From: Sphingobacterium faecale
GTDB lineage: Bacteria > Bacteroidota > Bacteroidia > Sphingobacteriales > Sphingobacteriaceae
Reading direction: 5' to 3'
Length of the DNA: 64,000 nucleotides
Assembly: GCF_016746095.1 (NCBI RefSeq)
Contig: NZ_JAERTY010000001.1
Coordinates: 186,001-250,000 of the forward strand
The first letter of the stretch is position 1. Each line of letters opens with the position of its first letter. Below, in pieces: positions 1-6,393 of the stretch. The notes under the pieces are model-generated. The model was given only the letters and a program-made list of their open reading frames with translations, made no database searches and was not told the DNA's origin. Position numbers and translations under genes: made by a program.

Positions 1-609
1 AAATGACTCCAGTAGGCGCTTATTTAAGGGGTATACCATATGCCAGTACTCGGGTGAAGGTGCACCTTGACCTAAACTCTCACGTACGAAATTTCCAAAA
101 AAGGTGTATACGGCCTGTCCCATAGGCGTACCGAATTCACCTTGATCGTCGAGGCCTGAATATCCGGGCTGTTGGAACAAGTGCTCCTCAGGAACTTCTG
201 TTATATCCTCATAAAATGCCTCTAAGACAGCAATAGCGCCAATACTGGAGGTACCATGGCCGAAGCCTGGTCTTTTGCCATTGTTGCCTCCAATAGCACT
301 CCTGGCAGTGCCGCTGAAACTGAGATCCCAACGTTCACTGCTGCGATACGCTATAGCTACAGACGAGAATTTTTCTAAACTGAAAAATAGTGGGTCTTCT
401 TTATCTAATGGAAGATGACCCTTTGGCATATTGTCACCCAGATTTAAAATCTGGATCTCACGATTGAATACGGAATCACTGGGTGGGGTGTCAGGCTCCC
501 AGTCATAACCATTCATATCGTAGACTTCGCCACAGGAAGCCAAAGTTAAGATCGTACCAAATAGTATGGTTAAAGGTCTTATTTTTGATTTGATACATAG
601 TGTTTTCAT
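1..609 (-). CDS. HmuY-like outer-surface lipoprotein (3' end outside window)
   Basis: The reading frame starts at ATG 609 and runs off the left edge, giving about 203 residues. The N-terminus has a basic start, a hydrophobic stretch and a lipobox ending LASC, so a lipoprotein is expected. The motif RWDLSFSG matches the EWDLAFSG of the HmuY protein encoded directly upstream, and the gap between the two genes is only 3 bases, so they should be co-transcribed. HmuY proteins bind heme at the cell surface and hand it to a TonB-dependent receptor; such a receptor may lie beyond the window edge. Assignment to the HmuY family is fairly safe, heme binding is inferred. It could instead carry another ligand, since the central part differs from its neighbour. 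Confidence 0.7.
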   Translation of the reverse strand, partial: MKTLCIKSKIRPLTILFGTILTLASCGEVYDMNGYDWEPDTPPSDSVFNREIQILNLGDNMPKGHLPLDKEDPLFFSLEKFSSVAIAYRSSERWDLSFSGTARSAIGGNNGKRPGFGHGTSSIGAIAVLEAFYEDITEVPEEHLFQQPGYSGLDDQGEFGTPMGQAVYTFFGNFVRESLGQGAPSPEYWHMVYPLNKRLLESF

Positions 610-612
610 CGT

Positions 613-1317
613 TTATCTTGTACTTAGATTACGGCTACCATCCTGTTGGATAAAATATTTGAAGGTAAAATAGGGAGCAGGCCAATAAAGGTCAGATACG
701 GCAGGGGGATTGCCCTTGTAGGCACTCACGATCTGTAGTTTAGCATATTTTCCACTCGATAGCCGTAAGATATAAGTGCGATTGGGATAGGCTTTCATGA
801 TATGGGTGGTCAAATCATAGCTGTACCAGCCCGGAGAAGCGTTGTCCGTGGCCCACCCGATGGTGCTCACATTACTTTTGTCAAAATCACTGTCTGGAGG
901 TGCTGTCTCAACAACGCCATAAGCCTCATTAAGCATGATGAGTGCTGTATTATCTATGTCGCCCTCATAGCCAGGTGTACCTTTGTACTTTTTATTGTTG
1001 AGCTGTATGTCCCCGTTGTAATTACCAGAAAATGCTAAGTCCCATTCATCGGTTTTGAACCAACGGATGGAATCTTCTTTATTACGGATCCAGATCTGTT
1101 TTTTTTGTTCTAGATTATATAAAAACGTATAGAAGGGACGTTTTTCCTTCCCGTCTATCCCATTGGCAATAGAAGCTTTAGTGTCTCCTGCTAAATCGTA
1201 TATAATCGTGCTCTTACCATCTTCTAAAGATGGTGAAGCATCATCTTTGGCGCAACTTGTAGCTATAAATAGTGCTGCTAACGCTAAGATTTTATTTAAA
1301 CTAATTCTAAATAACAT
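613..1317 (-). CDS. hmuY: HmuY family heme-binding lipoprotein
   Basis: 234 residues. The ATG at 1317 is chosen over an upstream TTG at 1359 because it gives a clean lipoprotein signal with lipobox ATSC near residues 19-22, and because the upstream option would run through the promoter. Family features are the WDLAFSG segment, a threonine/aspartate-rich middle and the C-terminal KYAKLQIVSAYKGNP-type strand typical of HmuY. The product should sit on the outer membrane and capture heme. It follows a Fur-like gene and has its own promoter with the 21-bp tandem repeat upstream, so it may be transcribed both from the heme oxygenase promoter and from its own. The next gene is 3 bases downstream and also HmuY-like. 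Confidence 0.85.
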   Translation of the reverse strand: MLFRISLNKILALAALFIATSCAKDDASPSLEDGKSTIIYDLAGDTKASIANGIDGKEKRPFYTFLYNLEQKKQIWIRNKEDSIRWFKTDEWDLAFSGNYNGDIQLNNKKYKGTPGYEGDIDNTALIMLNEAYGVVETAPPDSDFDKSNVSTIGWATDNASPGWYSYDLTTHIMKAYPNRTYILRLSSGKYAKLQIVSAYKGNPPAVSDLYWPAPYFTFKYFIQQDGSRNLSTR

Positions 1318-1321
1318 ATTG

Positions 1322-1329
1322 CAAAAGTG
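1322..1329 (-). promoter_or_regulatory. Promoter -7 element of hmuY
   Basis: On the minus strand the bases read CACTTTTG, one mismatch from the Bacteroidota -7 consensus TAnnTTTG. The final G is 5 bases before the hmuY ATG, so the message would start at or next to the start codon. The identical octamer precedes the heme oxygenase gene, and in both cases the nearest 21-bp repeat begins exactly 29 bases upstream of the final G. Confidence 0.6.
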
Positions 1330-1350
1330 TTTATTTTGTTTCGGAATAGT

Positions 1351-1392
1351 TATATGCAATCCGTATTATTTTATATGCAATCTGAATTTTAA
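1351..1392. repeat. Tandem 21-bp direct repeat (putative AraC-type operator), copy pair A
   Basis: Two units begin at 1351 and 1372, a period of exactly 21 bases. The first unit begins TATATGCAATCCGTATTATT and is identical over 21 bases to the unit at 2294 in the other heme promoter; the second unit diverges after TATATGCAATC. The pair lies just upstream of the hmuY -7 element and ends 1 base before the stop codon of the Fur-like gene. A 21-bp period (two helical turns) is what AraC-family activators typically bind, and such a gene is in this locus. Confidence 0.75.
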
Positions 1393-1393
1393 C

Positions 1394-1660
1394 CTACGAC
1401 AGCGGGGCAAGGGTATATTGCTGATGGCGGTCGTACACTGTCGTGCGTATTATACAGCCTAAGTGTTCTAATAACCGGACTGTTTTATGGACAGTGGCCC
1501 AGCTTACATTGTGGCTGCTACGGATTGTGACCCATAGGTCTTCGACACTGCCTATGTATTGGGTCTTGCAAAGTGTATCGATGATGATACGACGCTGCTG
1601 GCTGATCAGATAACCTTGATCAGCCAGCAATGACAGTATGCTTGCTTTAGTCTGTTCCAT
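1394..1660 (-). CDS. Fur-family DNA-binding domain, stand-alone
   Basis: 88 residues. The protein matches the N-terminal winged helix of Fur regulators: a helix around QQRRIIIDTL (near 21-30), then VEDLWVTI (39-46), the recognition helix VSWATVHKTVRLLEHLG (52-68) and the wing ending YTL. It stops where Fur proteins would begin the dimerisation domain, so the CxxC and histidine-rich metal sites are missing. It lies in the heme operon 9 bases after heme oxygenase, and its stop abuts the hmuY operator repeats. It may be a functional small regulator, a decoy that competes for Fur sites, or a truncated remnant. The frame is intact with no downstream continuation, since the operator follows directly. 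Confidence 0.7.
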   Translation of the reverse strand: MEQTKASILSLLADQGYLISQQRRIIIDTLCKTQYIGSVEDLWVTIRSSHNVSWATVHKTVRLLEHLGCIIRTTVYDRHQQYTLAPLS

Positions 1661-1669
1661 GATGAGGAG

Positions 1670-2236
1670 TTAAGAATCGGCCAAGGCAGAGCTAGCGAAG
1701 ACCTGGCCGAATTTTTGGAATGTTTCGTTGGCTGTTTCTACCATAGTGCTTTCCTCTTCTTCTGTTTTTGGAACACGGTTCAGTACCGCTGTAAAAGCTG
1801 CCCACATCTTACTACTATCGGCTCCATAGCCCGAAAAGAAATGGAACCCTTTGGTCATGCCGTATTTTTGAAGCATCTGTACAATGTAGGGACCTCCCAT
1901 AATAGACCCCTCTAATACGTATAGAGCACCGAAAGCCTGCTGTAGGTTTGTAATGACAGGGGGAATGGCTGTGGGTAGTGTGCTGGTGTCTGAGCCTAAT
2001 TCTTCAATGTCCTCTCTTATATAAGAGGAGTTCCGTCTTTCGGCAATGTCAGGAAGAGAATCCTTATCGATAAAAGGAGCAATAGCTTTTTCTACAGCTT
2101 GAAAATAGGCATAGAAATTTTTTAAAACTTCAGCATAGTCGGACTGATTTCTTACAGCCTTAAGTTGAAGAACAACAGTCTTCTCGAGTTCTTGATGGGC
2201 TTGTTTTGTAGCCTCTTTGATTTTGATACTTACCAT
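1670..2236 (-). CDS. Biliverdin-producing heme oxygenase
   Basis: 188 residues, a usual length for bacterial heme oxygenases. The N-terminal helix carries TKQAHQELEK, whose histidine at about residue 14 would be the proximal heme ligand. The segment GALYVLEGSIMGGPYI (about 105-120) matches the distal helix with its glycine-rich kink over the heme. The enzyme opens heme to biliverdin, carbon monoxide and iron in the cytosol. It is the first gene of the minus-strand heme operon and is divergent from hmuTUV, which imports the substrate. The promoter region between them carries the 21-bp tandem repeat, so heme import and breakdown are probably co-regulated. Confidence 0.9.
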   Translation of the reverse strand: MVSIKIKEATKQAHQELEKTVVLQLKAVRNQSDYAEVLKNFYAYFQAVEKAIAPFIDKDSLPDIAERRNSSYIREDIEELGSDTSTLPTAIPPVITNLQQAFGALYVLEGSIMGGPYIVQMLQKYGMTKGFHFFSGYGADSSKMWAAFTAVLNRVPKTEEEESTMVETANETFQKFGQVFASSALADS

Positions 2237-2243
2237 AATGATA

Positions 2244-2251
2244 CAAAAGTG
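2244..2251 (-). promoter_or_regulatory. Promoter -7 element of heme oxygenase operon
   Basis: Minus-strand CACTTTTG, the same octamer as before hmuY. The final G lies 8 bases before the ATG, predicting a leaderless or nearly leaderless message. The nearest 21-bp repeat starts 29 bases upstream of this G. No good TTTG is visible at -33, which fits a promoter that depends on an activator. Confidence 0.6.
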
Positions 2252-2272
2252 GGTAAGACTTATTGTACTTGT

Positions 2273-2314
2273 TATATGGTATCCGTATTACTTTATATGC
2301 AATCCGTATTATTT
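2273..2314. repeat. Tandem 21-bp direct repeat (putative AraC-type operator), copy pair B
   Basis: Units start at 2273 and 2294, period 21. Unit one reads TATATGGTATCCGTATTACT and unit two TATATGCAATCCGTATTATT; the second is identical to the unit at 1351. The pair lies in the 137-bp divergent region between heme oxygenase and hmuT and could serve both promoters. Confidence 0.75.
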
Positions 2315-2335
2315 TTAATCAGTCTATATAAAAAC

Positions 2336-2366
2336 TTGTTTTTACTTGTTTTTAGTTATTCCTTTG
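2336..2366 (+). promoter_or_regulatory. Candidate hmuTUV promoter
   Basis: TTG at 2336-2338 and TTCCTTTG at 2359-2366 approximate the Bacteroidota -33/-7 pair, with 27 bases between the T-runs. The last G is 8 bases before the hmuT ATG, again predicting a nearly leaderless message. The -7 element has one mismatch, so this is tentative. Confidence 0.4.
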
Positions 2367-2373
2367 CATCATT

Positions 2374-3219
2374 ATGAAACAGCTAAAGACTTTAATTTGT
2401 GTAGGGCTGACCTTTTTGATGGGTCAAACAGTAATAGCACAAAAGCGTATTATTACCCTAAGCAGTGCATTAAGCGAGACTGTGTATGCGCTCGGAAAAG
2501 GTGAAAATATCGTAGCTGTAGATGTGACCAGTGAATATCCTGCTGCGGTAAAGCAAAAACCTAGAGCAAGTCGGGACCGTACTTTTTCGTTGGAAGGATT
2601 ATTATCTTTTAAACCTGATATGGTACTTACGGCTCCCAGTGAACTGACGTATGAAGTGGAATCGAAACTCAAGAGGTTGGGGGTTAAAGTAATTACAATA
2701 AATCAGGAATACTCTACCAAAGGTGCCATACGTTTTATTAAAGATGTTGCGACTGCTGTAGGCGCTATAGAAATAGGGAATACATTGGCTGCACAAGTAC
2801 AGCAGGACATAAATAAGACCTTAGCTGTGGTCAAAAAGAATGGAAGTAAGTCACCTAAAGTACTGTTTATCTATGCACGTGGTGTCGGAATGATGAGTGT
2901 GGCAGGAAAAGGGAGTCACATTGATGCGATCATCAGTCTATCGGGAGGGCGTAATGCTGTACAGGAATTTAGTGATTTTAAACCTTATACCACAGAAGCA
3001 TTAATAAGAGCCAACCCCGATGTCTTGCTTTTGTTTGACTTTGGAACCAGTAGTATAGGCGGTAAGCAAGCTGTACTGAATATGCCAGGGGTAGCGCTGA
3101 CGAATGCTGGAAAGAATCAGCAGGTGATTTCGATGAATGGTCCTTTGTTGATCAACTTTTCAACACGGTTGCCACAGGCTATAAAAGAGTTAAGTATGCA
3201 GTTGTCGGTTTTTAAATAA
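2374..3219 (+). CDS. hmuT: Heme ABC transporter, periplasmic substrate-binding protein
   Basis: 281 residues with a signal peptide of about 22 residues ending VIA. The body follows the class III periplasmic binding fold (helical backbone family used for heme, siderophores and B12): IITLSSALSETVYALG at the start of lobe one, FKPDMVLTAPSE, and the HmuT-type YARGVGMMSVAGKGSHID segment around residues 166-183. It should bind heme in the periplasm and deliver it to the permease encoded 6 bases downstream. The gene order binding protein, permease, ATPase is standard. Heme rather than siderophore is supported by the neighbouring hmuY and heme oxygenase genes. Confidence 0.9.
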   Translation: MKQLKTLICVGLTFLMGQTVIAQKRIITLSSALSETVYALGKGENIVAVDVTSEYPAAVKQKPRASRDRTFSLEGLLSFKPDMVLTAPSELTYEVESKLKRLGVKVITINQEYSTKGAIRFIKDVATAVGAIEIGNTLAAQVQQDINKTLAVVKKNGSKSPKVLFIYARGVGMMSVAGKGSHIDAIISLSGGRNAVQEFSDFKPYTTEALIRANPDVLLLFDFGTSSIGGKQAVLNMPGVALTNAGKNQQVISMNGPLLINFSTRLPQAIKELSMQLSVFK

Positions 3220-3225
3220 ATTCTC

Positions 3226-4266
3226 TTGAAGAAAAAGATTATCTATGTATTGTTAGTCGCGCTGTTAGCCATAGCCACGCTGTCTTCACTGGCCTTGGGT
3301 GCTTTTTTTATTCCTTTGCGGGAGGTGTTGTTAAATACAGTGCAGAAGTTTGGTGTATGTTCTGATCTCCCGGTGGATGAACTTTATAGTGGTATCATAG
3401 ATCTTGTACGCTGGCCGCGTACATTGTTGGGTATACTGGTAGGTGCTGCACTAGGGATCAGTGGGGCTGCCATACAGTCTATCTTCCGAAATCCATTAGC
3501 CGAACCTGGACTGATCGGTGTATCCGCTGGGGCATCTTTGGTTGCAGCTTCAATTATCGCTTTTGAGACTGTTATGTTTGCTACACTAGGACAATTTTTG
3601 GGACATTATCTACTAGCGGTAGGTGCCTTTGCAGGAGCTGGTGTAGCGACTTGGCTAGTCTATAGAATCTCTCTTTATGAAGGCAAGCCTCATATCGGTA
3701 CAATGTTGTTGGCAGGTGTTGCTATTAATGCGCTGGCCGGCTCTTTGACAGGACTTGTATCTTTTTTGTCGGATGAACAGCAGTTGCGTTCGATCACGTT
3801 TTGGATGTTGGGCAGTCTGGGGGGGGCTACATGGGATTCGGTCTGGACATTGTTTCCTTTTGTGGTAGCGGCATTGGTGGGATTGCCTATGATGGCAAAA
3901 AGTCTCAATGCTTTTGCGTTGGGAGAACAGGAAGCTCAACAGCTCGGACAGCGACCGAATAGGATTAAAATGCTGGTCATCGTATTGGCAACCATGGCTG
4001 TAGGTGCCGCGGTATCTGTATCCGGGATAATCGGCTTTGTCGGATTGCTGGTACCTCATGCGGTGCGCATGTTGGGAGGAGCGGACAATAGATATGTAAT
4101 GCCGGCTTCGGCGTTATTAGGAGCCCTAATATTGACCCTTGCAGATCTTATCGCGAGAACTATAGCCATGCCGTCAGAAATTCCGATAGGGGTGGTGACG
4201 GCATTACTGGGGACCCCCTTATTCTTGTACATATTAATCAGGGACAAAAAGAAAATAATTGTCTAA
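3226..4266 (+). CDS. hmuU: Heme ABC transporter, FecCD-family permease
   Basis: 346 residues with about ten membrane segments. The start is a TTG at 3226: there is no in-frame ATG for roughly the first hundred residues, and starting here gives MKKKIIYVLLVALLAI, a normal first membrane helix. Family marks are RNPLAEPGLIGVSAGAS (about 88-104) and GFVGLLVPHAVRML (near residue 270), which forms the coupling helix to the ATPase. The protein should form the inner-membrane channel for heme. It lies 6 bases after hmuT and 2 bases before hmuV. The TTG start may lower its translation relative to the binding protein. Confidence 0.9.
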   Translation: MKKKIIYVLLVALLAIATLSSLALGAFFIPLREVLLNTVQKFGVCSDLPVDELYSGIIDLVRWPRTLLGILVGAALGISGAAIQSIFRNPLAEPGLIGVSAGASLVAASIIAFETVMFATLGQFLGHYLLAVGAFAGAGVATWLVYRISLYEGKPHIGTMLLAGVAINALAGSLTGLVSFLSDEQQLRSITFWMLGSLGGATWDSVWTLFPFVVAALVGLPMMAKSLNAFALGEQEAQQLGQRPNRIKMLVIVLATMAVGAAVSVSGIIGFVGLLVPHAVRMLGGADNRYVMPASALLGALILTLADLIARTIAMPSEIPIGVVTALLGTPLFLYILIRDKKKIIV

Positions 4267-4268
4267 AA

Positions 4269-5075
4269 ATGCTCGTTGCAGAAAATCTAACATATACAAT
4301 CAAAAAGCATACAATCCTTAAAGGGATCAACTTTGTAATCCAACCAGGAGAAATGCTAGCCCTTTTAGGAGCAAATGGAGCCGGCAAATCGACATTAATA
4401 AAGATGCTTAATGCGGAACAGATTCCTTCGGATGGTAAAGTTCTATTTTTTGGATCAGATCTAAAATCTTACTCACCGGTTTCTTTAGCAAAAATGCGCG
4501 CTACTATGGCACAGCATCATCATGTTTCGGCAGATTTTACAGTAGCTGAAATCGTTATGATGGGACGGTACCCGTACTATACCCATAATCCAAAAGAAGA
4601 AGATCTTATCGTGGTCCGGGAGACTATGTGTCTGTGCGGTGTGGATCATTTGGAACAGCGATCGATTTTAAGTCTGTCAGGCGGTGAAAAACAAAGGGTA
4701 CACTTGGCTCGCGTATTGGCGCAGTTATGGAAACAACCCAATTGTCTCTTGTTATTGGATGAGCCGATATCTGCTATGGATATCCGGTTTCAGCATCAGA
4801 CGTTGGCATTGGCCCGTGCATTGGCTGATAGGGGGTGGATGGTTGTCGCAGTCCTACATGATATTAATCTTGCAGCACAGTATGCTGATCGGCTGCTACT
4901 GATGAAAAATGGAAGAAAACTGATGGATGGAACTCCCTGTGAAGTAATTAATTCAAGAAATATATATACCATTTTTGGAATAGATGTAGAAGTAGTCACC
5001 CATCCAGAGACATTGCATACGTATATTGTACCAAAAATGGTGCATGTAAACGGACTCAGCTTTGGAATGATATAA
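4269..5075 (+). CDS. hmuV: Heme ABC transporter ATP-binding protein
   Basis: 268 residues, typical for the family. Visible motifs are Walker A GANGAGKS (34-41), a Q-loop near AQHHHVSADF, the signature LSGGEKQR (136-143), Walker B LLLLDEP (160-166) and the switch histidine in VLHDIN (197). It powers uptake through the permease encoded just upstream. Together with hmuT and hmuU it forms a complete heme importer. The next gene, an AraC-type regulator, follows after 85 bases with its own promoter. Confidence 0.92.
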   Translation: MLVAENLTYTIKKHTILKGINFVIQPGEMLALLGANGAGKSTLIKMLNAEQIPSDGKVLFFGSDLKSYSPVSLAKMRATMAQHHHVSADFTVAEIVMMGRYPYYTHNPKEEDLIVVRETMCLCGVDHLEQRSILSLSGGEKQRVHLARVLAQLWKQPNCLLLLDEPISAMDIRFQHQTLALARALADRGWMVVAVLHDINLAAQYADRLLLMKNGRKLMDGTPCEVINSRNIYTIFGIDVEVVTHPETLHTYIVPKMVHVNGLSFGMI

Positions 5076-5129
5076 CAATATAAGGGAAACATGTTGTTTA
5101 GAATGATTTTAAATAATAGATTTTAAATG

Positions 5130-5137
5130 TATCTTTG
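5130..5137 (+). promoter_or_regulatory. Promoter -7 element of the AraC-type regulator
   Basis: TATCTTTG, a perfect TAnnTTTG match, with the final G 24 bases before the ATG at 5161. No clear TTTG is found at the -33 distance. No 21-bp repeat is present here, so the regulator does not obviously control itself. Confidence 0.6.
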
Positions 5138-5160
5138 TATACATTGAATGAAGTGTTAAT

Positions 5161-6138
5161 ATGTTAATCAAATCACGTATCGATGGACTTTCAGGATGGC
5201 TGTTTGAGGAAAATGTGCCAGACGCTTATGTGCCCAACTACCATTTGGCAGAGCGGGATATTCTGGTAGAGGAAGATACTGTTTTTTTGAAAAATAGGCA
5301 AGTTACTTCCGGCGGTCTATTTTTGATGTATTCTGAAATGTGTTTTGACCAAGCTCGAAATATCTATACGGAGGTGGATGGCGAAACAATAACAAGTCAG
5401 TTTATCTTCTATAAGAAGGCTACGGAACCGTTGAAAGGCAAGTCAAATGCACTATACGGAAGGAGTCGACATAATATACGGTACATCCCTACCACAAGCA
5501 GTGAACATGAAATCAAAGAAGGAATTGATTATATGTATTTTCTAATTGTACTCAGTAAGGATTATTACTTTAATCTTATTGATAGACACTCCATCCTGCA
5601 TGAGGATTTTGTCCGAGAAATAGAGCTGGGGAACTATACTTCATTTGCGTCGGAGGATTTCTTTGTGACTTTAGAAATGCGTCGTGTGATCGATGATATG
5701 ATTAATTGCCGGCAAGTAGGTGAACTAAAACGTATGCATACAGAGGCACGTATTCTAGAACTCCTCATGTATCAGCTTGAGCAACTAGGGGGCAAGGGAC
5801 AGGAACAAGAATTGATCAAGGGCGATGATATATTCAAGCTGGAACAGGCCAGAGAAATCCTGAAATCGCGGTATGCTTCACCGCCTACGCAAAAAGATCT
5901 ATCTCGCGAAGTCGGGCTTAACGAATTTAAGTTGAGAAGGGGATTTAAGGAGTATTTTGGTATTACGGTATATGATTTCATTACAAGATTACGCATGGAA
6001 AAGGCCCGTAGGCTTTTGCTCGATGAACGAATGTCTATAGGTGAAGTGACAGCAGTGGTTGGGTTTTCTCATCAAAATAACTTCAGTATTGCTTTTAAGA
6101 AGTACTTCGGTATGCCTCCAAGTGAGCTGAAGGTGTAA
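5161..6138 (+). CDS. AraC-family transcriptional regulator, probable heme/iron regulator
   Basis: 325 residues. The first ~215 residues are a sensor part without a motif I recognise. The C-terminal ~100 residues are a clear AraC/XylS double helix-turn-helix: TQKDLSREVGLNEFKLRRGFKEYFG followed by LRMEKARRLLLDERMSIGEVTAVVGFSHQNNFSIAFKKYFG, ending at the stop. The arrangement resembles PchR-type regulators of iron acquisition. Being the last gene beside hmuTUV, it is the obvious candidate to bind the 21-bp tandem repeats at 1351 and 2273, since AraC proteins bind direct repeats two helical turns apart. The ligand is not visible from the sequence. Confidence 0.85.
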   Translation: MLIKSRIDGLSGWLFEENVPDAYVPNYHLAERDILVEEDTVFLKNRQVTSGGLFLMYSEMCFDQARNIYTEVDGETITSQFIFYKKATEPLKGKSNALYGRSRHNIRYIPTTSSEHEIKEGIDYMYFLIVLSKDYYFNLIDRHSILHEDFVREIELGNYTSFASEDFFVTLEMRRVIDDMINCRQVGELKRMHTEARILELLMYQLEQLGGKGQEQELIKGDDIFKLEQAREILKSRYASPPTQKDLSREVGLNEFKLRRGFKEYFGITVYDFITRLRMEKARRLLLDERMSIGEVTAVVGFSHQNNFSIAFKKYFGMPPSELKV

Positions 6139-6299
6139 TCTGGATAATACACGCTCTGATTTTAAGAGGTTATTTGCAAACTATCTGAAATCTCCTACAG
6201 ACTGTAGTGGTGCTTGGTATGCTGATCAGTTAGGCCATGTCGTAGTTGTTGCAGTGGAGTAGGAGATAATCTATAATACATAGGAGGGACTGTGATAAG

Positions 6300-6334
6300 A
6301 AATACGCCTGAGAGGATGAGCCTCAGACGTATTT
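6300..6334. terminator. Hairpin between converging genes
   Basis: Arms 6300-6306 pair with 6328-6334 and 6308-6312 with 6322-6326, with one mismatch and a 9-base loop. It lies between the ends of the AraC gene (plus) and the fimbrillin-like gene (minus). T-runs are short on both sides, so termination is likely but not certain. Confidence 0.55.
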
Positions 6335-6393
6335 GTATGTGTTATCGAGCTAAAATTAGGTTAGATCTCCCTAAGTGGTGTATATCGCTTATG

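Noticed and set aside
613..1359. Longer hmuY form starting at TTG 1359
   Set aside because: It would translate through the -7 element and the 21-bp repeat, and the ATG at 1317 gives a proper lipoprotein signal.
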